Positions 1 to 5,625 of a DNA stretch of 6,247 bases are shown one piece after another. Every line of letters begins with the position of its first letter. Position 1 is the stretch's first letter. The DNA lies in NCBI GenBank assembly GCA_023253615.1, contig JALRFZ010000644.1:1-6247 (forward strand). The letters run 5' to 3'. The position numbers and the translations under genes were made by a program. This DNA is from Verrucomicrobiales bacterium (GTDB lineage Bacteria; Verrucomicrobiota; Verrucomicrobiia; Verrucomicrobiales; DEV007). Below the pieces are notes generated by a model. That model was not told where the DNA came from. It was given only the letters and a program-made list of their open reading frames with translations, and did no database searches.

Positions 1-20
1 GCCGTGCGGATCTTTTTCAA

Positions 21-70
21 CGCGAATGACCGCGAATGACCGCGAATGACCGCGAATGACCGCGAATGGC
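21..70. repeat. Five tandem copies of a 10-bp unit, CGCGAATGAC
   Basis: Four exact copies of CGCGAATGAC lie end to end at 21-60. A fifth copy at 61-70 differs at one base (CGCGAATGGC, A to G at 69). The unit length is close to one helical turn, so every copy presents the same face of the DNA. There are no direct flanking repeats that would mark an insertion. The array lies outside any gene I can support, about 265 bp beyond the 3' end of the sirtuin gene. Similar short iterated blocks are, from memory, common between genes in Verrucomicrobiota and Planctomycetota; that comparison is not verified here. Confidence 0.95.
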
Positions 71-119
71 GTGCTGGCTGAATCCACGATTCTCTGAGCA
101 CGCCTACCTTTTCCCTTTT
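68..119 (+). terminator. Stem-loop with T-rich tail, possible terminator of a gene to the left
   Basis: GGCGTGCT (68-75) and AGCACGCC (97-104) form a perfect 8-bp inverted repeat around a 21-nt loop. It is followed by a pyrimidine-rich tail with two TTTT runs (109-112, 116-119). The polarity suits a transcript entering from left of the window. The long loop and interrupted T tract make this weaker than a textbook intrinsic terminator. The left arm uses the one altered base of the last 10-bp repeat copy, so the stem and the repeat array are joined. Confidence 0.4.
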
Positions 120-280
120 ACTTTCCCACCTTTTACCGCGCCAAAGGCGCTCCGGCGTCGTCCGGGGGTGGCGGTCTGGAGACCACCACTACCAGCGTTC
201 GCGGCGTTTTCCGCGGGTAGTGGTGAGGTCCACGTCGCCACCGCTTCCCGCCGGCGGGCAAATCCGTCGAGACGTTCGAC
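71..280. other. Gene-free, structure-rich intergenic region
   Basis: I see no credible coding sequence here; open frames have no family resemblance and Arg/Pro-rich, shadow-like composition. The region holds a pyrimidine-rich tract at 105-137 (only four purines), a short GCGCC-AAA-GGCGC hairpin (138-150), the palindromes at 168-225 described separately, a perfect 12-bp palindrome CCCGCCGGCGGG (247-258), and a small GTCGA/TCGAC inverted repeat (266-270 with 276-280). Such density of dyads is typical of intergenic palindromic elements, but I cannot assign a named family. Confidence 0.6.
168..225. repeat. Two overlapping, mutually exclusive inverted repeats
   Basis: The first dyad spans 168-189: GTGG-c-GGTCT, a 2-nt centre, then AGACC-a-CCAC, with one mismatched position. 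The second pairs CACCACTACC (184-193) with GGTAGTGGTG (216-225), ten perfect base pairs, extended inward after one mismatch by GCG (195-197) with CGC (212-214). Bases 184-189 belong to both, so only one structure can form at a time in a single strand. The pair lies beyond the likely terminator of the sirtuin gene, so it may be a DNA-level element or a dispersed palindrome rather than part of an mRNA. Confidence 0.6.
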
Positions 281-301
281 AAAAAACGCCTCCGGCAGGC
301 G
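281..301 (-). terminator. Intrinsic terminator of the sirtuin gene
   Basis: Read on the minus strand, CGCCT-GCCGG-AGGCG forms a 5-bp GC-rich stem with a 5-nt loop (301 to 287), directly followed by six T residues (286 to 281). It begins 33 bp beyond the sirtuin stop codon. The stem is short, but the order GC stem then T6 and the position just after the gene make a Rho-independent terminator the natural reading. Confidence 0.72.
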
Positions 302-334
302 ACCGGACAGGGTCTCTTCCCCGGCCCGACAGGG

Positions 335-1051
335 TCAAGCCTCTCCGGAATCCTGACACTCCAACATTTCCCCGACCCATGAGGGCACGGTGAGGCTGGC
401 GGGACCGGTGCGGGATTCATCGAAATGCGGGCTCGTCGCGGTGCTTTCGAGATTGAACTCGAGACACCTCGCACCGTGGCGGCGGGCCATCTCGACAAAG
501 CCGGCGGCGGGGTAGACCTGTCCGCTCGTGCCGATCGCTGCGAAGAGGTCGCAGGCACCGAGCGCTTCAAAGATGGCATCAAGGGCGAGGGGCATTTCTC
601 CGAACCAGACGATGTGCGGCCGCAATTGCCCCCCGCAATCCCCGCAGCGGGTCTCCTCGTCGAGGTCGCCGCTCCAGTCGCGCACGCGTTTGCAGAACAC
701 GCAGCGGGCTTTGAGCAGTTCGCCGTGCAGGTGGATGACCTCGGGCGAACCGCCGCGCTCGTGGAGGTCGTCGACATTCTGGGTGACGAGGGTGACGCGG
801 CCGGGGAATTCGCGCTGGAGCCGTGCGATGGCGAGGTGCGCGGGATTCGGCGAGACGGTCGGCAGGTGGCGGCGTCGCTCGTTGTAAAATCGTTGCACGA
901 GCGTGGGATTCGCCGCGAAGCCCTCGGGCGAGGCGACTTCCTCGATGCGGTGGCCTTCCCAAAGTCCTCCCGCTCCGCGAAAGGTGGCGACACCCGACTC
1001 CGCGGAGACACCGGCTCCGGTAAGCAGAAAGAGGCGGGAGGGGGAGGGCAT
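335..1051 (-). CDS. cobB: Sirtuin: NAD-dependent protein deacylase, CobB/SIRT5 type
   Basis: A 238-aa cytoplasmic enzyme that uses NAD+ to remove acyl groups from protein lysines, giving nicotinamide and O-acyl-ADP-ribose. Visible in order: the NAD-binding GAGVSAESG (12-20) and TFRG (23-26); TQNVDDLHERGG (90-101); catalytic His109 in HLHGEL; a zinc ribbon with Cys117, Cys120, Cys136 and Cys139; RPHIVWFGE (144-152); and IGTSG (173-177) for NAD. Tyr56 and Arg59 in FYNERR match the Tyr-x-x-Arg pair (Tyr92/Arg95 in E. coli CobB) that binds succinyl or malonyl carboxylates, so desuccinylase activity is likely (family knowledge). Length is normal and no key residue is missing. The ATG start places the first beta strand directly before GAG as in other bacterial CobB proteins, and longer in-frame reading meets a stop upstream. 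The leader is pyrimidine-rich without a Shine-Dalgarno. It is a single gene, divergent from the metallophosphoesterase. The symbol is by family; npdA is a synonym in some genomes. Confidence 0.95.
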   Translation of the reverse strand: MPSPSRLFLLTGAGVSAESGVATFRGAGGLWEGHRIEEVASPEGFAANPTLVQRFYNERRRHLPTVSPNPAHLAIARLQREFPGRVTLVTQNVDDLHERGGSPEVIHLHGELLKARCVFCKRVRDWSGDLDEETRCGDCGGQLRPHIVWFGEMPLALDAIFEALGACDLFAAIGTSGQVYPAAGFVEMARRHGARCLEFNLESTATSPHFDESRTGPASLTVPSWVGEMLECQDSGEA

Positions 1052-1072
1052 GGCGGACGGAGAATGTCGGAG

Positions 1073-1101
1073 AATCTGTCGTCGTCATGACGCCATGACA
1101 A
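1073..1101 (-). promoter_or_regulatory. Weak candidate promoter for the sirtuin gene
   Basis: On the minus strand TTGTCA (1101 to 1096) matches the sigma-70 -35 box at five of six positions. Seventeen bases later CAGATT (1078 to 1073) matches the -10 box at only three of six. A start about 7 bp further would leave a leader of around 15 nt. The match is weak and a GC-rich genome produces such pairs by chance. Confidence 0.22.
1083..1092. promoter_or_regulatory. 10-bp palindrome CGTCATGACG in the divergent gap, possible operator
   Basis: A perfect palindrome lies near the middle of the 88-bp gap between the divergent sirtuin and phosphoesterase genes. The half-site CATGAC recurs at 1094-1099, 8 bp after its first occurrence at 1086-1091. 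The palindrome falls between the weak sirtuin promoter boxes, where a bound protein would interfere. Its length is within chance expectation for a genome, so an operator role is only a suggestion. Confidence 0.25.
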
Positions 1102-1109
1102 ACGCTTTC

Positions 1110-1124
1110 CGCCCGTGAAGGGCG
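1110..1124. repeat. Small hairpin CGCCC-GTGAA-GGGCG before the phosphoesterase gene
   Basis: CGCCC (1110-1114) and GGGCG (1120-1124) pair around a GTGAA loop, 15 bp before the ATG at 1140. It would sit in the 5' leader of the phosphoesterase mRNA or be part of a dispersed intergenic palindrome. No T run follows, so it is not a terminator. Confidence 0.45.
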
Positions 1125-1139
1125 CGGCTACGATGGGGC

Positions 1140-2288
1140 ATGATGTGTCGATGGCGGTTCGTTCCCTTGGTATCCCTGATCCCTACCCTGCATGCGGCTC
1201 CGGTCGAGCGGATCTGGCTGTCGCATGAGGAGGCGACTCCCTCGTCCCTGACCGTTTCGTGGGAAACGCCGCAGCCCTCCGCGGCCGTGATCTCTTATGG
1301 TGGCACACCGGATCCGGGCGAAGTGATCCGGGGAGAGAGGCTCGCGACGCGGCATCAGGTGAAAATTCCCTTTCCTCCCGGTGAAGGCGATTGGCATTTC
1401 CGGATCGGCGAGGGTGATGACGCCTCGGCGGTGCAGGCGGTGAAACGTTATCCCGCGGAAGGGCTGCGGCTCGCCGTGATCGCCGACTGGGGACTCGCTC
1501 CAGGCCGCGATCTCTCGGCGGTCGTGAAGGATGATCCACATCTCATTCTCACCGGTGGCGACAACGTGCCGAGTCTCTATCAGCCCGGCAAGGAGGGGAC
1601 GAGGGCCTTCGCCGCGCTCGTGGAGGCGCATCCGGAGATCTTCCGTCGATTTCCCTTCATGCCCATCCTCGGCAATCATGATCGCGAGATCACCCCGAGG
1701 GGCCCGGAGCCGCCCGATCATGCCGTCTACGATGTCGAGGCGAAGGCCTATCGCGAATTCTTCGCCCTGCCGGGCGAGGAGTGGTGTTGGACGCTCGACC
1801 TGCCGGCGGTGGATCTCAGCCTGATCGCGCTCGATCTGAATCACATCCAGGATCACGGCACGACGTGGCAGACCTGTCACGCGTGGCAGGCCGATTCCGA
1901 GCAGTATCGCTGGTATGCGGAGACGATGGCGGCGAAAAAGGCGGGCTTCGTGCTGACCTTGATGAATGAAAAGCAAACCCAGCTCGCCGGTCTGGCGAAG
2001 GGGGCGTGGCACGAGCATTTCCGGAAGGGCAGCGGCCTCATCACCGGTTTCGGCTATTTTGCGGAGCGGGCCGAGCTGGCGGGTGGTCTTCCGTATTTCA
2101 ATACTTGCCTGAAAGGAGATGGGGATCTGTACCAGGATCCCCAATCCCGCTTTCAAGCGCGGGTCGGCAATTACCTCCTCATCACCGTCAAAGCCGGAGC
2201 GCCGACGATGAAGATCGAGATCAAGAGTCTCGCCGGCGAGGTTCTCGAGGCGAGCGAGATCGCGAGGCGCGTCACGCCAAAGGATTGA
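1140..2288 (+). CDS. Secreted purple-acid-phosphatase-like metallophosphoesterase with altered C-terminal metal motifs
   Basis: A 382-aa protein. Residues 1-19 look like a signal peptide (Arg near the N-terminus, hydrophobic run, cleavage near LHA-A), so the product is probably periplasmic or secreted. Residues about 22-100 resemble the fibronectin-like N-terminal domain of purple acid phosphatases (IWLS, SLTVSWET, ISYGG). The catalytic domain then shows the family blocks ADWG (Asp116), GGDN (Asp141) and GNHD (178-181). The later blocks are off: where VxxH is expected the sequence reads VLTLMNE (271-277), and where GHxH is expected it reads GFGYFAER (303-310), aligned to the usual GHxHxxER. 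All three C-terminal metal-binding histidines therefore seem absent, and the GDx2Y tyrosine is not at its usual spacing (Tyr147 is six residues after Asp141). The frame is intact across this stretch, so a frameshift does not explain it. Family membership is firm; phosphatase activity is doubtful. ATG at 1143 is an equally possible start. Divergent from the sirtuin; 31 bp before the AIM24 gene. Confidence 0.82.
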   Translation: MMCRWRFVPLVSLIPTLHAAPVERIWLSHEEATPSSLTVSWETPQPSAAVISYGGTPDPGEVIRGERLATRHQVKIPFPPGEGDWHFRIGEGDDASAVQAVKRYPAEGLRLAVIADWGLAPGRDLSAVVKDDPHLILTGGDNVPSLYQPGKEGTRAFAALVEAHPEIFRRFPFMPILGNHDREITPRGPEPPDHAVYDVEAKAYREFFALPGEEWCWTLDLPAVDLSLIALDLNHIQDHGTTWQTCHAWQADSEQYRWYAETMAAKKAGFVLTLMNEKQTQLAGLAKGAWHEHFRKGSGLITGFGYFAERAELAGGLPYFNTCLKGDGDLYQDPQSRFQARVGNYLLITVKAGAPTMKIEIKSLAGEVLEASEIARRVTPKD

Positions 2289-2319
2289 CGGCTTCGTGCT
2301 TTCCTCCCAACCTTCGCCC

Positions 2320-3012
2320 ATGTCCCGCTACTCCCTCCAGGAATTCGTCCAGCAAACCGCGCAACAGGAATTGAACCAGGGGACTTTCGAGCTGGAGTCC
2401 GACCGCATGCTGGAGGTCAACCTCAACGGGATGGTCTGGATGAAGATGGGGGCGATGGTCTCCTACCGCGGCCAGATCAAGTTCACCCGCGAGGGCATCC
2501 TCGAACAGGGGCTCGGAAATCTTTTGAAGAAAGCCGTCTCGGGCGAGGGAGCGCGGCTCACCAAGGGCGAGGGACAGGGGAAGATATACCTCGCCGACCG
2601 CGGCAAGAAGATCTCCATCATCCAGCTCAACGGCGAGGCGATCTGCGTGAACGGGAATGACATCCTCGCCTTCGAGGCGACGGTGAAAAACGAGATCAAG
2701 ATGATGCGCCGTGTCGCGGGCATAGTCTCGGGCGGGCTTTTCAATTACCGGCTCTCCGGCACAGGATTGATCGCGATCACCTCGCATTACGATCCCATGA
2801 CGCTGCGGGTGACGCCGGGTAGTCCCGTCTTCACCGATCCGAATGCGACGATCGCCTGGTCGGCCAATCTCTCTCCCGATTTCAAGACGGACATCAGCTT
2901 CAAGACCTTCCTCGGACGGGGCAGCGGCGAGTCGTTCCAGATGAAGTTCGAGGGCGACGGCTTCGTCGTGGTGCAGCCCTACGAGGAGGTCTATCTCGCG
3001 GCGGGCGGGTGA
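2320..3012 (+). CDS. AIM24-family protein
   Basis: A 230-aa protein of the AIM24 family (Pfam AIM24; TIGR00266-like), a beta-rich fold found across bacteria and in mitochondria. Yeast Aim24 supports inner-membrane organisation; the bacterial role is unknown. Recognisable segments are GKIYLADRGKKISII (87-101), LNGEAICVNGNDILAFE (103-119), the GGLF...LSGTGLIAI repeat (138-153), RVTPGSPVFTDPNATIAW (163-180) and the C-terminal GEGDGFVV-type strand FEGDGFVVVQPYEEVY (210-225). No signal peptide or membrane span is visible, so it is probably cytoplasmic. The ATG at 2320 is preferred over a GTG at 2296, because homologous N-termini as I remember them begin at a residue like this MSRYSL; neither has a Shine-Dalgarno. 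It begins 31 bp after the phosphoesterase stop, so co-transcription is likely. Assignment is strong, biochemical role open. Confidence 0.9.
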   Translation: MSRYSLQEFVQQTAQQELNQGTFELESDRMLEVNLNGMVWMKMGAMVSYRGQIKFTREGILEQGLGNLLKKAVSGEGARLTKGEGQGKIYLADRGKKISIIQLNGEAICVNGNDILAFEATVKNEIKMMRRVAGIVSGGLFNYRLSGTGLIAITSHYDPMTLRVTPGSPVFTDPNATIAWSANLSPDFKTDISFKTFLGRGSGESFQMKFEGDGFVVVQPYEEVYLAAGG

Positions 3013-3121
3013 GGGGAGGGGGAATCCGATCGATGTTGCTCCACTCGTCTTTTTCCTTCCCGCCCCCGCGTCGGCTCTGGTAATCTGTCGGCTTCGTGTT
3101 ACTATCGCCAAATTCCCCATC

Positions 3122-3568
3122 ATGCCCAGGAGAGCCAGTTCCGGAATCAATATCGGTCAAATCGCCGGGATCGCGGCCGCCATCCTTGGTTTTGTCGTGA
3201 TCGCCGCCTTGCTGTTCAAGCTGATCGCCGGGGGGCTCTTCGGCGACGGTGGAGGGAAAAAGACCTCCGCGCGCAAGGCCTCCGGAAACGCCGCGCCCCT
3301 CAGTCTCGTGACCTACCGGGACAACGGCAACAGCCTGCGGGGGAATGTCTACCGGGTCGAGGGCAAGGTGGAGGAGACGCTGCGGTGGACGCCCGACCGC
3401 GGCCGTCTCATCAGTTTCGAGGCGAGCGACGCGACGGAGACGATGCCGGTGCCGGTCCTCGTGCCGGAAGATTTCAGCAACATCAACATCGAACGCGGCA
3501 CGGAGCTGGGGCTCGTGGTGCGCGTCGATCGCGATGGCACGCTCGTGGCCGAGGCCATCGATGAGTGA
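3122..3568 (+). CDS. Single-pass membrane protein with small beta-rich domain, unknown function
   Basis: A 148-aa protein I do not recognise. A basic N-terminus (MPRR) is followed by one membrane segment at about 14-38 (Ile, Ala, Val, Leu). A Gly/Lys/Ser linker follows (40-56), then a soluble domain (58-148). The topology suggests an inner-membrane anchor with the domain outside the cytoplasm, although the positive residues after the segment (KK, RK at 46-52) argue partly the other way. The domain reads as alternating short strands: SLRGNVYRVEGKVEETLRW, GRLISFEA, VPVLVP, GTELGLVVRVDRDGTLVAEAI. That pattern is compatible with an OB-fold-like barrel; this is inference from pattern only. ATG is the only sensible start and its leader is C-rich without a Shine-Dalgarno. 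It lies 109 bp after the AIM24 gene and 42 bp before the large secreted protein, which suggests a functional pair with the latter. Composition matches the neighbours, so no sign of transfer. Confidence 0.85.
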   Translation: MPRRASSGINIGQIAGIAAAILGFVVIAALLFKLIAGGLFGDGGGKKTSARKASGNAAPLSLVTYRDNGNSLRGNVYRVEGKVEETLRWTPDRGRLISFEASDATETMPVPVLVPEDFSNINIERGTELGLVVRVDRDGTLVAEAIDE

Positions 3569-3569
3569 C

Positions 3570-3591
3570 CGGGAGGATTTTCCCCGTTTTT
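3570..3591 (+). terminator. Weak stem-loop plus T5 between two co-directional genes, possible attenuator
   Basis: CGGG (3570-3573) pairs with CCCG (3583-3586) around a 9-nt loop and is directly followed by five T residues (3587-3591). It starts 2 bp after the stop at 3568 and ends 19 bp before the ATG at 3611. The stem is only 4 bp, so it may just lower read-through into the next gene, or do nothing. Confidence 0.3.
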
Positions 3592-3610
3592 CCCCATTCC
3601 CCGCGCATCC

Positions 3611-5593
3611 ATGAAACTCCCTGTGACTCCTCTCTTGCTCTCGACCCTGCTGATGGGTTCGGGTCTCTTCGCCCAGGTCTACACGCCGCCGGCTCCCGGC
3701 GGGGGCGGCGGGGGCGCTCCGGCCGGCGGAGGTGGTGCCCCGTCCTCGAACCAGACGACGATCGTCAACCAGGGCGGGCAATCCCAGGGCAACCAGCAGA
3801 TGGTCGGGAACGACGTGCCCTATTTCGATCCGACGACGGACGTGTTCACCTTTGACGGAAAGAGTTTCAACGTGAACGACAACCGGGTCTTCCGGGCGCG
3901 TTTTGAAAAATATCTCAATGCCGAGGCGGCGACCTCGGAAATGGACACGGCCTACCGCATGGCCATCCGCGAGATCCTCGACACGCTCTCGCCGCACAAC
4001 CGCGATGCGCGGAAATTCCCCAAGGCGGTCGCCCAGCTCCAGCGCGCTTCGCAGTTCCCGCAGGATGCACGGCTCTGCGAATCGCTCGCCAACGCGGTCT
4101 ACCGGGTCTACCTCGCGCAGCGGAACCAGGCGCAGTTGAAGCAATTGAACCAGGAGCTCGACATGCAGCGCCGCCAGCTCGACTGGAGTTTTGATTCCTG
4201 GAGCGGAGGCGACGCCGGCACGCGCGAGCGCAAGCTGAGCGACGATCCGAACCAGCCCGAGCCCGCCGCGACGGATCCGGTGAATGCCGGGCATATCCAG
4301 CGCTACGTGCAGCGCATCGCCGAAGTCGAGGCCGAGCGGGTCGCGAACGCGGCGAAGGTGCAGCTCTCCGAGGTGGAGGCGAAGCTCGAATTCCAGGCGC
4401 TGGTGGTGCAGTATTTCCTGCAGCGCCGTTTCGAGCATGTCGTGATGGCGACGCGCTTCTACACGGAGTTTTTCAAGGACGGTGACGGCAAGCTGCAGTT
4501 CGAGGAAGGCTCGGAGGTGGAGCAATCCTTCGCCAAGACGATCGGCTTCAATCCCACGATCACGACCCTCGACGCCTTCGCGAACGAGGCGATCCGCGAT
4601 GTCGCGCAATCGGTGGAGTCGTTCGGTTTCCTGATGGATTCGGGCAAGACGGATGGGGCCTTGCGCCAGCTCCAGCAGGCCTTCGTGATGGGCGAGCACC
4701 TGCCCCCGGTGCAGAGCGTGCCGCGCGAGAAGAAGACCGCGATTCTCGACTACGCGCAGAACTCCTTCCAGCTCGTGAATGCGATCGAGGTGAAGGATTA
4801 CGGCCTCGCCGAAGACTTGGTGAACAAGATGAAGAACCAGGCCGGTGACTTCGATTATTCCAAGCCGACCGCGGCGATCGAGGCGGCCAAGCTGAGCAGC
4901 AACATGCGCATCCGCACGGCGAAGAACGCCGCGCTGCAGGGCGACAACACGGCCTACGAGGAGAACATCAAGGCCGCCGCGGAACTCTGGCCGCAGAATC
5001 CGATGTTGAAGGAACAATTCGACCTCATCGCCGATTCGGCCGATGTGCAGCAGCAGGCGAAGATCGAATTCGACCGTCTCCTCGGCACGCAGAGCTACCG
5101 CCAGATCTTCACGAACCGCGCCCGCTTCATCGCGGCGACGGTGGACGATCCGGAGCGGCAGAAGGCGCTCGAGCAGATCATCGGAAACATCCAGGAGATC
5201 GAGACGGTGATGAAGCAGGCCGACACCCTCGCGAAGGCCGGCAACAATCACGCGGCGTGGGAGATCGTGGAAAAGACCTTCCAGCGTTTCCCCGACGACG
5301 TCGCCCTGAGCGCGAAACGTTCCGACCTCGCCACGGATGTCGCTCCCTTCGTGAAGGCGCTGAAGAACGCCGAGAACCAGGAAGCGCGGAAGCAGTTCGG
5401 CTCCGGTCTCGCGTGGTTCCTCAGCGCCCGCCAGATCTATCCCCAGAGTGAATTCGCCGACGAGGGCATCAAGCGCCTCATCGACCGCATCCTGCCGGAA
5501 GAGGAAGGGGCCGGGGATACCTCCGGCGCCGAGACCTCCGCCCTCGGCAACGGCGGCGATGGCGACAGCGGTGACTCCGGTTCCTCGCTCTGA
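3611..5593 (+). CDS. Large secreted alpha-helical protein with TPR-like stretches, unknown function
   Basis: A 660-aa protein with a clear signal peptide: MK start, hydrophobic run LLLSTLLMGSG, cleavage after Ala21 (LFA-Q). A Gly/Pro/Ala-rich linker (26-45) and an Asn/Gln-rich stretch (47-67) follow. The region from about 92 to 628 is almost all predicted helix, with coiled-coil-like parts (172-195 and 228-262) and helix pairs resembling tetratricopeptide repeats, best seen at about 533-625 (ADTLAKAGNNHAAWEIVEKTF, then SGLAWFLSARQIYPQSEFADE). The C-terminal 30 residues are acidic and Gly/Ser-rich. After the signal peptide there is a single cysteine (Cys156), so no disulfides within one chain. 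DGDGKLQFEE (290-299) resembles part of an EF-hand loop but lacks an acidic residue at its first position. No enzymatic motif is visible. A scaffold or binding protein of the periplasm or cell surface is the modest inference. The ATG has a C-rich leader and no Shine-Dalgarno; the upstream membrane-protein gene ends 42 bp before. Confidence 0.9.
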   Translation: MKLPVTPLLLSTLLMGSGLFAQVYTPPAPGGGGGGAPAGGGGAPSSNQTTIVNQGGQSQGNQQMVGNDVPYFDPTTDVFTFDGKSFNVNDNRVFRARFEKYLNAEAATSEMDTAYRMAIREILDTLSPHNRDARKFPKAVAQLQRASQFPQDARLCESLANAVYRVYLAQRNQAQLKQLNQELDMQRRQLDWSFDSWSGGDAGTRERKLSDDPNQPEPAATDPVNAGHIQRYVQRIAEVEAERVANAAKVQLSEVEAKLEFQALVVQYFLQRRFEHVVMATRFYTEFFKDGDGKLQFEEGSEVEQSFAKTIGFNPTITTLDAFANEAIRDVAQSVESFGFLMDSGKTDGALRQLQQAFVMGEHLPPVQSVPREKKTAILDYAQNSFQLVNAIEVKDYGLAEDLVNKMKNQAGDFDYSKPTAAIEAAKLSSNMRIRTAKNAALQGDNTAYEENIKAAAELWPQNPMLKEQFDLIADSADVQQQAKIEFDRLLGTQSYRQIFTNRARFIAATVDDPERQKALEQIIGNIQEIETVMKQADTLAKAGNNHAAWEIVEKTFQRFPDDVALSAKRSDLATDVAPFVKALKNAENQEARKQFGSGLAWFLSARQIYPQSEFADEGIKRLIDRILPEEEGAGDTSGAETSALGNGGDGDSGDSGSSL

Positions 5594-5625
5594 GACTCCG
5601 GGGATTTGGCGCGGGTTTGTCCGTT

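Noticed and set aside
306..336. GACAGGGTC occurring twice, 22 bp apart
   Set aside because: A 9-bp direct repeat without other symmetry, partly inside the sirtuin stop region; chance is adequate.
66..356. Small plus-strand frame starting in the tandem repeat
   Set aside because: Low-complexity Arg/Pro/Ser product, start lies within the last repeat copy, no leader, and it overlaps the sirtuin 3' end.
425..1090. Plus-strand frame of 221 codons opposite the sirtuin
   Set aside because: Antisense shadow with no family resemblance.
133..1101. Minus-strand frame of 322 codons overlapping the sirtuin in another frame
   Set aside because: Arg/Ser/Pro-rich product typical of a shifted frame; the sirtuin frame has the complete motif set.
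2296..2319. GTG at 2296 as the start of the AIM24 gene
   Set aside because: The extra eight residues (Ser/Pro-rich) do not look like part of the conserved fold, and the ATG at 2320 begins the family-like N-terminus.
1128..2321. A 397-codon minus-strand frame opposite the phosphoesterase
   Set aside because: Antisense shadow: the plus-strand frame carries the ADWG, GGDN and GNHD motifs, while this one has no recognisable feature.
3013..3121. Promoter or terminator in the 109-bp gap before the membrane-protein gene
   Set aside because: TTGCTC at 3036 and TAATCT at 3081 are about 39 bp apart, too far for one promoter; TACTAT at 3100 lacks a -35 partner. The G-rich and C-rich stretches do not form a convincing stem with a T tail.
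2272..3150. A 292-codon minus-strand frame opposite the AIM24 gene
   Set aside because: Antisense shadow of a gene with clear family membership.
3884..4520. EF-hand calcium site at DGDGKLQFEE in the 660-aa protein
   Set aside because: The first loop position is Phe rather than Asp and no flanking paired EF-hand is visible, so calcium binding is not supported.
2900..5251. A 783-codon open frame on the minus strand opposite three rightward genes
   Set aside because: Its product is a monotonous Arg/Leu/His/Val-rich sequence with no domain or signal, as expected from the antisense of GC-rich codons. The plus-strand genes beneath it have signal peptides, membrane segments and family motifs. Its length alone is notable but explained by composition.
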